Source: Spongospora subterranea f. sp. subterranea (lineage: Eukaryota; Endomyxa: Phytomyxea; Phytomyxea; Plasmodiophorida). Taken from it: 64,000 bases of DNA. The stretch is from contig JAUGWO010000008.1 in NCBI GenBank assembly GCA_049724395.1, positions 1 to 64,000 of the forward strand, in the 5' to 3' direction. Under the pieces are notes generated by a model. That model had not been told where the DNA came from, ran no database searches, and saw nothing but the letters and a program-made list of their open reading frames with translations. This document shows, in pieces, positions 59,050 to 64,000 of this stretch (position 1 is the stretch's first letter; the number at the start of each line of letters is the position of its first letter). A program made the translations under genes and the position numbers.

Positions 59050-62000
59050 CTAAACAGTGAACTGGGAATTGAGCTGTGCATCAGACACAAAATGACCTCC
59101 GGCTGAACAGCGCCAACCACCACCCTGCTTGTACCATTGATATCCGGCTGGGCATGGGCACATTCGCCGGATCCGTTCTTGGATAGCCGCCTGACGACGA
59201 ACCTCCTCCGCAAGAGCAGCCGCCGCTTTTCGACGAGCTTCTTCTTCTTCAGCCAGCTCAGCATCGCGTTTAAGCTTTGCCATGTGCGCTTGATGCTCTT
59301 TTTTGGCTAGTTCCAGCTCCTGCCAAATTGCTTCATCAACCCCTGGGTCTCTCTCGCATTCGCTTTCTTCCTCGTTTGAATTTTCCCCCTCGAATTTCGC
59401 GCTGTCCTTTTCAACCTCAACAACGCTGGGCGTTTCCGATCGTTCCTCCGTCTGGTGTTGGACTGGTCCCCCATTGATTGTCGGCGCCGACAAGAACGGA
59501 AGGTCTGGCGGTGTGCGGGATTTAATCATATCGGATATCGCGTCGGCAACGTCCTCAAACACGATATGCTTCTCGAGTTCGGGAGCATTGACGACTCTGC
59601 TTGCACGGATTTCAAATATCTCATTCCAGATTTTATCGACATCACGACCGTTTCCGAACCCGGGCAATTTCCGAATCTTGGCGAACCCGTCGGCAAGGAC
59701 TTCGTCGACCCCATCAAGTGAGAAATTTAGTTTTGCGGCACGGTCAAACATAAATTTCATGCAATCCTCCACCTCCCAATCTGGAAAATCAATATAATTA
59801 TTGAAGCGCGATTTGAGACCCGCGTTTCGATCGAGCATGGCGTCCATATCTTTCGGGTAGCCGGCCACAATTACCACCATTCCACTGTACTCTGGACTGG
59901 TCATTGCAGCGACGAGGGACGTCTGTGCTTCCTTCCCGTATGCACCGCAGCCGAGCTCATAGGCTTCGTCAATGAATAACACAGAACCCTTCGCCTCATT
60001 CATGCGTTCTTCAAGCTTTTTCTTTGTCTGACCGAGATATTCGCCTGTTAAATCAAGCGCCGATGTCTCAACAAGATTGTCAGACTGACAAACGCCAATC
60101 CGAAGCAAAATTTTCGCCATGACGCGCGCAACGGTGGTTTTGCCTGTTCCTGGACTGCCTCGGAACACGAAATGCCCAGCCCTGGGACTTTCTTCGCCCT
60201 CGTCTCTGGCCACTTTCAAGGCATTCATGATTGAAGTTAACTTCCTTCTAATTCCATCAACGCGATATAGACCGTCTAGAGCCGCCAAAGGATCGCTGCC
60301 GTCATCGTCGTCACCGGTATCTATGTCTTCCGGTGCTAGCGCCAAATGTTCGTGGTGATCAGCACGTGAGGTGGCATTGGCAATGGCGCTTCTTAATAAC
60401 TGAAAAACGGACCCCGCATTACCAAAGTTCGAAAGCTGGCGCTGTCGTGAAAGAACTCGTACAGCCTTTTCGGCAACCTCATATGTCCCAGTTACGCTTT
60501 CGTCAGCGCATCGCTTGTTCCATAGTTTCAGCAGCTCGGCGTCGTTGTAGTCTTCGAACCGGAACGCATATTCTTGAGGGAATCGTCTGGCCAAACCTGG
60601 ATTCTGATCGCGGATCATTTTCAGCATTTGAGGTTCATATCCTAGAAGCAGAACTGCAATATCGTCCGTGCTCGAACCAGAAACTTTCTCGACGATAACA
60701 TCAATGGCTTGTTTCCCATACAAGTTATCATCCAAGTTATAGGCTTCATCAATAACGAGCACCTTTCCTCGAGCTCCATCGATCACTTCGCCGGTTTTTT
60801 TCTGTGATTCACCAACATGAGATCCGACAAGGTCGCTGGCCGTTTTTTGAACTACATCTCCAATCGATAGAAACCCGAGATGTTTCAGTAGTTCTCCATA
60901 GATGGCAGCGCAGGTTGTCTTTCCTGTACCCGGCGACCCTAAAAACAATCTGTTAAACAAGAGAGGCCGTGGTGGATGACCTTTGATCTCGAGTTCGTAA
61001 TTCGTTGAGCAGAGTTTGATTATTTGCTGGAACGATCGCTTGATCGATTGCCATCCGATTTGGCTGTTTACTCTCTTCATTAACTGGATTACTTTCGTGT
61101 TCGTAGTGGGATCTTCGCCAATGACGTCCCGCATTTTAAGCTGCATGTTTCTAGCATCGAAATCCTCACGGGATGTCGCCGAACGAATGGCTGCCTCTAG
61201 CATTTTACGACAGGCGCGAGCGTTGCCGAATCCTTTACGGCCGACTGATTTGGCGAGACGTTTAGACGCAATTGTGGCAATATCTTCGTCGGGACTCCAT
61301 TCTCGTTCAAGGACCGCAGTCTCCCATATAACTTTCAGCTCACTCTCGTCAAAATCGTCGAAAGTGACTTCTGCAAAACGACTTTTCAACCCTTCATTGT
61401 AGCTGAAAAGCTTCTTGGTCATATCGTCTTCATAGCCAGCAAGAATAATGGAAAGGCGATCTCGACAATTCTCAGATATCGTCAACAGTTCCGACACAAT
61501 CGGTTTTCCCTTGAAATCACCTGCGGGGTCAAGATCGTACGCCTCGTCAATGAAGAGAACACCTCCTTCAGCAGATTTCACCAACTTGCGGAACTGGTCA
61601 GGGCCGTCGTCTTTCAGTTTTTGCGCAGAACATTCGATGAAAGTATCTGACGTTCGCATCCCTGAATCATGCAATATTCTCGCGTACAGTCTTGCAACTG
61701 TCGTTTTACCTGTGCCTGGGTTGCCGAAAAACACAAAATTCAATGCCATCATGTTCTTCTTTCTGGCACTCGCATTCATTTGTTTGAAAACCAAAGCGGT
61801 CTTGAACCATTCCACAGCCCCGACCTTGATTCGTTGCAGACCAATCATGTCGAGCAGCTCCTCGATGGCGTCGGACGAGCAACCGTGGGTCCGCTTCAAT
61901 TCATTCCATCGCGACCGCGCATTAGCGTTTGCAATCGGTGCTGTATTAGACACAGATGGATTTGATACGGAAACAAGATCTCTTTCAGAAGTTGTCATCC

Positions 62001-64000
62001 ATCGCGGCACCGCCTCCGAGAACAATACTTTGAACGCGTTGAGATATTTGGTCTTATCTACGTCTGCATGTAGGTTCAGACGAGCCAGAGCGAGCAACAA
62101 TAAAGGATGAGCGACAAGAGCGGCGGAGCGGGAGTTGATATAGCCGATGTACGATTGGAGGTGTTCACAAGCGGCTGTCCGATCGCTAGACCCAAGAGAA
62201 TCCAGTTCCAGAGCCCAGAGCAGGTTGAGTTCATATGATGCGTTTGATGTTTGGTCTGATAGTTTCTTTAGCAGATTGACACCTGCAAATACAGGAGCGG
62301 TATCGCTACTCTGTCCCACAAACTGTAGTTTCGATGGCAGTTCACGTCGAATTGCAGGATTATATTCTGGTGAAAAAACGAGCGTTTCGCCATCCCAATC
62401 ACAGGGAAATCGAAAACTGCCGATCGGCGTATTCTCAAGATGAACAACTTTGGCAGAAAGCGAAGCCATCGGGGGCTTTGGCGTGATCGTTGAAGGCAAA
62501 TAATACGAGATCGGTGTCGGATGATAGAGAACACGAGGGTGGTCAGATAATCGTTCTGCTATCTCCAGGCGCTGTGCGGCCGTTATGTCAATACAGCAAT
62601 CGGCAATGACCGCGTATGGATCCCAGAATATACAGCTCTCTTGGCCTTTAACAATCGTCTGCACTGAATCGAACCCTTGCTGATTGTGTTTTTCAATTAC
62701 CCAGTTTTTCGTCTGGTCTTGAAAGTTTTTTGAAGATTTATGGTCGTTGCTTTTGGGAACATCTTGCGGATTGACTAACACATGACCGACTAAGCCGATA
62801 CCGCAAAGCAGAGTGCAATTGGAGTTAGAAAGGCGTTGGAAATTGTTTGATGTCCACTCTCTGAGGCACAGCCCATTCAAAAATCGGGCTTGCGATGACA
62901 ATCTCCTAGAATCAAAAACGTCAGGGCAATTCTTTTTTCCGACTTGAATAAAACATGGGTGGGGTTTGAATGACACTAACGGCAGCGACAGCATGTTCTT
63001 CTGGTTTCTCTTCATGAAGTTCCTATAATTCACAAGAACCCTGATACATTGGCCCACAAACCTATCTAGAGCTTGTGATGTAAGTGGAATTCTACGTGAG
63101 GTAAGTCGCAGGTCCTGTAGTTCAACAGGAATGCTATTCTCTAGGAAAGAATCGAGGAATGAACATGGATCGGGCGGGCACCATTCTCGAAGTTCACGGA
63201 TTATAGAGTCCAGGTTGGTCAATGCACACATTGGACACTGCAATGGGACGCCCATCGAACACTGCTGAACTGCCATACGATGATCGCCAGAAGCGCATAT
63301 CCATTCGGTAGACCGACCACAATCCATGCGATCAGAGCAGCATTTCGCCTCGAAAGTCTGACCACAGACCGGATAGTTCCAGCATTGGCGTTGGCATATT
63401 TCCTGGCATAAAAACGGAGTCGTCGTATCAGACAACTCGAAGCAGTTCGCCGTACGCCAATGGCCACATGGTATAAATACTTGAACGATCTCTTTACATT
63501 TTGGTTTCGGTTTTCGGCCCAATAAGATGTCAATGCCACGAGCACAAGGTACATCAAAATCATGCCCACAAGACGAATTTTGTCGAAACACCATTGTACG
63601 TTTGCAAGACTGGAGTTTAAGGTCGTTAGGAGCGGGTACTGGCACCCCGGCGTCTTCCAAGATAACGTGTTCTGAAAACGACGAAGGAGTTCCATCAACC
63701 CACGGAACCCAACCGGCAAAATCACGATCACGACACGGCAAGTCAATCTCATGTCCACAAAGACGGTTGTGGACTTGAACGGTTGCTAAGCATTGCTGTC
63801 CACGGGAACTACGACCAGCGTGGCATTTGACTGTCGTCTCATGACCACAAAGACGACGCATACGGACCGGTTGCTCACAAAGAATCGACAAAGTGGATAC
63901 GGATGATGAGACGTGACTGTTTCCTTCAGATTCATCGATTATATCAACAGGATCGCGTGGGATTAACTTATTGCTCTTTTTCAATTTGATTTTCTCGAAG
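59050..64000 (-). CDS. NF-X1-like zinc finger and triple CbxX-type AAA+ protein
   Basis: One uninterrupted frame of at least 1644 residues, open to the window edge, so the N-terminus may be missing. Residues about 30-260 hold CGHE...C repeats (LCGHETTVKC, LCGHEIDLPC, SCGHDFDVPC, PCGHWRTANC), the NF-X1/ZNFX1-type zinc pattern. Three AAA+ modules follow, each with Walker A (GNPGTGKTT at about 753, GSPGTGKTT at about 1020 and 1278) and Walker B (LFIDEAYDL, LVIDEAYNL, LFIDEAYEL). They match the CbxX/CfxQ (SpoVK-like) family. A Glu/Lys/Ala coiled coil (about 1550-1610) and a Cys-containing tail end the protein. It is probably a hexameric or pseudo-hexameric ATPase acting on proteins or RNA; substrate unknown. 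No intron is seen, unlike most neighbours. Confidence 0.9.
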   Translation of the reverse strand, partial: FEKIKLKKSNKLIPRDPVDIIDESEGNSHVSSSVSTLSILCEQPVRMRRLCGHETTVKCHAGRSSRGQQCLATVQVHNRLCGHEIDLPCRDRDFAGWVPWVDGTPSSFSEHVILEDAGVPVPAPNDLKLQSCKRTMVFRQNSSCGHDFDVPCARGIDILLGRKPKPKCKEIVQVFIPCGHWRTANCFELSDTTTPFLCQEICQRQCWNYPVCGQTFEAKCCSDRMDCGRSTEWICASGDHRMAVQQCSMGVPLQCPMCALTNLDSIIRELREWCPPDPCSFLDSFLENSIPVELQDLRLTSRRIPLTSQALDRFVGQCIRVLVNYRNFMKRNQKNMLSLPLVSFKPHPCFIQVGKKNCPDVFDSRRLSSQARFLNGLCLREWTSNNFQRLSNSNCTLLCGIGLVGHVLVNPQDVPKSNDHKSSKNFQDQTKNWVIEKHNQQGFDSVQTIVKGQESCIFWDPYAVIADCCIDITAAQRLEIAERLSDHPRVLYHPTPISYYLPSTITPKPPMASLSAKVVHLENTPIGSFRFPCDWDGETLVFSPEYNPAIRRELPSKLQFVGQSSDTAPVFAGVNLLKKLSDQTSNASYELNLLWALELDSLGSSDRTAACEHLQSYIGYINSRSAALVAHPLLLLALARLNLHADVDKTKYLNAFKVLFSEAVPRWMTTSERDLVSVSNPSVSNTAPIANANARSRWNELKRTHGCSSDAIEELLDMIGLQRIKVGAVEWFKTALVFKQMNASARKKNMMALNFVFFGNPGTGKTTVARLYARILHDSGMRTSDTFIECSAQKLKDDGPDQFRKLVKSAEGGVLFIDEAYDLDPAGDFKGKPIVSELLTISENCRDRLSIILAGYEDDMTKKLFSYNEGLKSRFAEVTFDDFDESELKVIWETAVLEREWSPDEDIATIASKRLAKSVGRKGFGNARACRKMLEAAIRSATSREDFDARNMQLKMRDVIGEDPTTNTKVIQLMKRVNSQIGWQSIKRSFQQIIKLCSTNYELEIKGHPPRPLLFNRLFLGSPGTGKTTCAAIYGELLKHLGFLSIGDVVQKTASDLVGSHVGESQKKTGEVIDGARGKVLVIDEAYNLDDNLYGKQAIDVIVEKVSGSSTDDIAVLLLGYEPQMLKMIRDQNPGLARRFPQEYAFRFEDYNDAELLKLWNKRCADESVTGTYEVAEKAVRVLSRQRQLSNFGNAGSVFQLLRSAIANATSRADHHEHLALAPEDIDTGDDDDGSDPLAALDGLYRVDGIRRKLTSIMNALKVARDEGEESPRAGHFVFRGSPGTGKTTVARVMAKILLRIGVCQSDNLVETSALDLTGEYLGQTKKKLEERMNEAKGSVLFIDEAYELGCGAYGKEAQTSLVAAMTSPEYSGMVVIVAGYPKDMDAMLDRNAGLKSRFNNYIDFPDWEVEDCMKFMFDRAAKLNFSLDGVDEVLADGFAKIRKLPGFGNGRDVDKIWNEIFEIRASRVVNAPELEKHIVFEDVADAISDMIKSRTPPDLPFLSAPTINGGPVQHQTEERSETPSVVEVEKDSAKFEGENSNEEESECERDPGVDEAIWQELELAKKEHQAHMAKLKRDAELAEEEEARRKAAAALAEEVRRQAAIQERIRRMCPCPAGYQWYKQGGGWRCSAGGHFVSDAQLNSQFTV

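Noticed and set aside
59277-62443. Several plus-strand frames of 60-220 codons
   Set aside because: They lie opposite the 1644-residue AAA+ frame and show no motif of their own.
1-64000. CRISPR arrays, operons, ribosome binding sites, tRNA genes
   Set aside because: No regularly spaced direct repeats with unique spacers and no tRNA cloverleaf were seen; introns and U2 show that the DNA is eukaryotic, so operon and RBS calls do not apply.

Overview
The window is nuclear DNA from a eukaryote. Genes are split by short GT-AG introns (about 40-280 bp). There is a spliceosomal U2 snRNA, and there are nuclear genes for mitochondrial proteins (NDUFS6, TIM23). Several genes point to a cell with a flagellum: a CatSper-type sperm/flagellar calcium channel, a KIF-binding protein, and a TPR protein resembling CFAP70. 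A probable DASH kinetochore subunit (Dad1), an alpha-kinase and Copia/DIRS/LINE elements would fit a zoosporic early-branching fungus (chytrid or aphelid type) or another flagellated protist. I cannot fix the species from sequence alone.

Layout. 0-20.5 kb is an accessory, repeat-rich stretch. It holds a decayed P-loop NTPase of the type found with Crinkler proteins plus an inverted partial copy, a LINE reverse transcriptase (2.6-4.4 kb), an apparently intact alpha-kinase gene (4.66-6.52 kb) followed by a small TIR element that carries an inverted copy of the kinase tail, a DIRS-like retroelement with a long palindrome (7.36-9.6 kb), an unidentified gene with an internally repeated motif plus tandem repeats (10.2-12.0 kb), a DDE transposase remnant (about 12.9-13.4 kb), an unidentified coding repeat present twice (14.2 and 19.9 kb), and a broken Copia element (15.3-18.2 kb).

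20.7-45.7 kb is gene-dense and mostly housekeeping: an SDR oxidoreductase, DDB1, NDUFS6, KIFBP, a CatSper-like channel, a PAP2 phosphatase, Dad1, a CFAP70-like protein, an RRM protein and an AAAP-type amino acid transporter. It is interrupted at 35.0-36.7 kb by a fold-back repeat and a Copia gag fragment. A second DIRS-like remnant lies at 46.5-47.9 kb.

48.1-53.3 kb is a small multigene array: four members of one family (three apparently whole, one decayed, in mixed orientation) with a shared three-exon structure. It is followed by TIM23 (54.1 kb), the U2 snRNA (55.8 kb), 3 kb of sequence I could not assign, and a very large NF-X1-like zinc finger/triple CbxX-type AAA+ protein (59.05 kb to the window edge).

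The genes do not form one pathway. The unusual features are the flagellar genes CatSper, KIFBP and CFAP70-like within about 12 kb, the TIR-associated alpha-kinase, the tandem hydrolase-like family, and the repeated occurrence of long inverted duplications in unrelated sequences. Exon boundaries given are splice-site readings by eye, checked for reading-frame continuity where stated.
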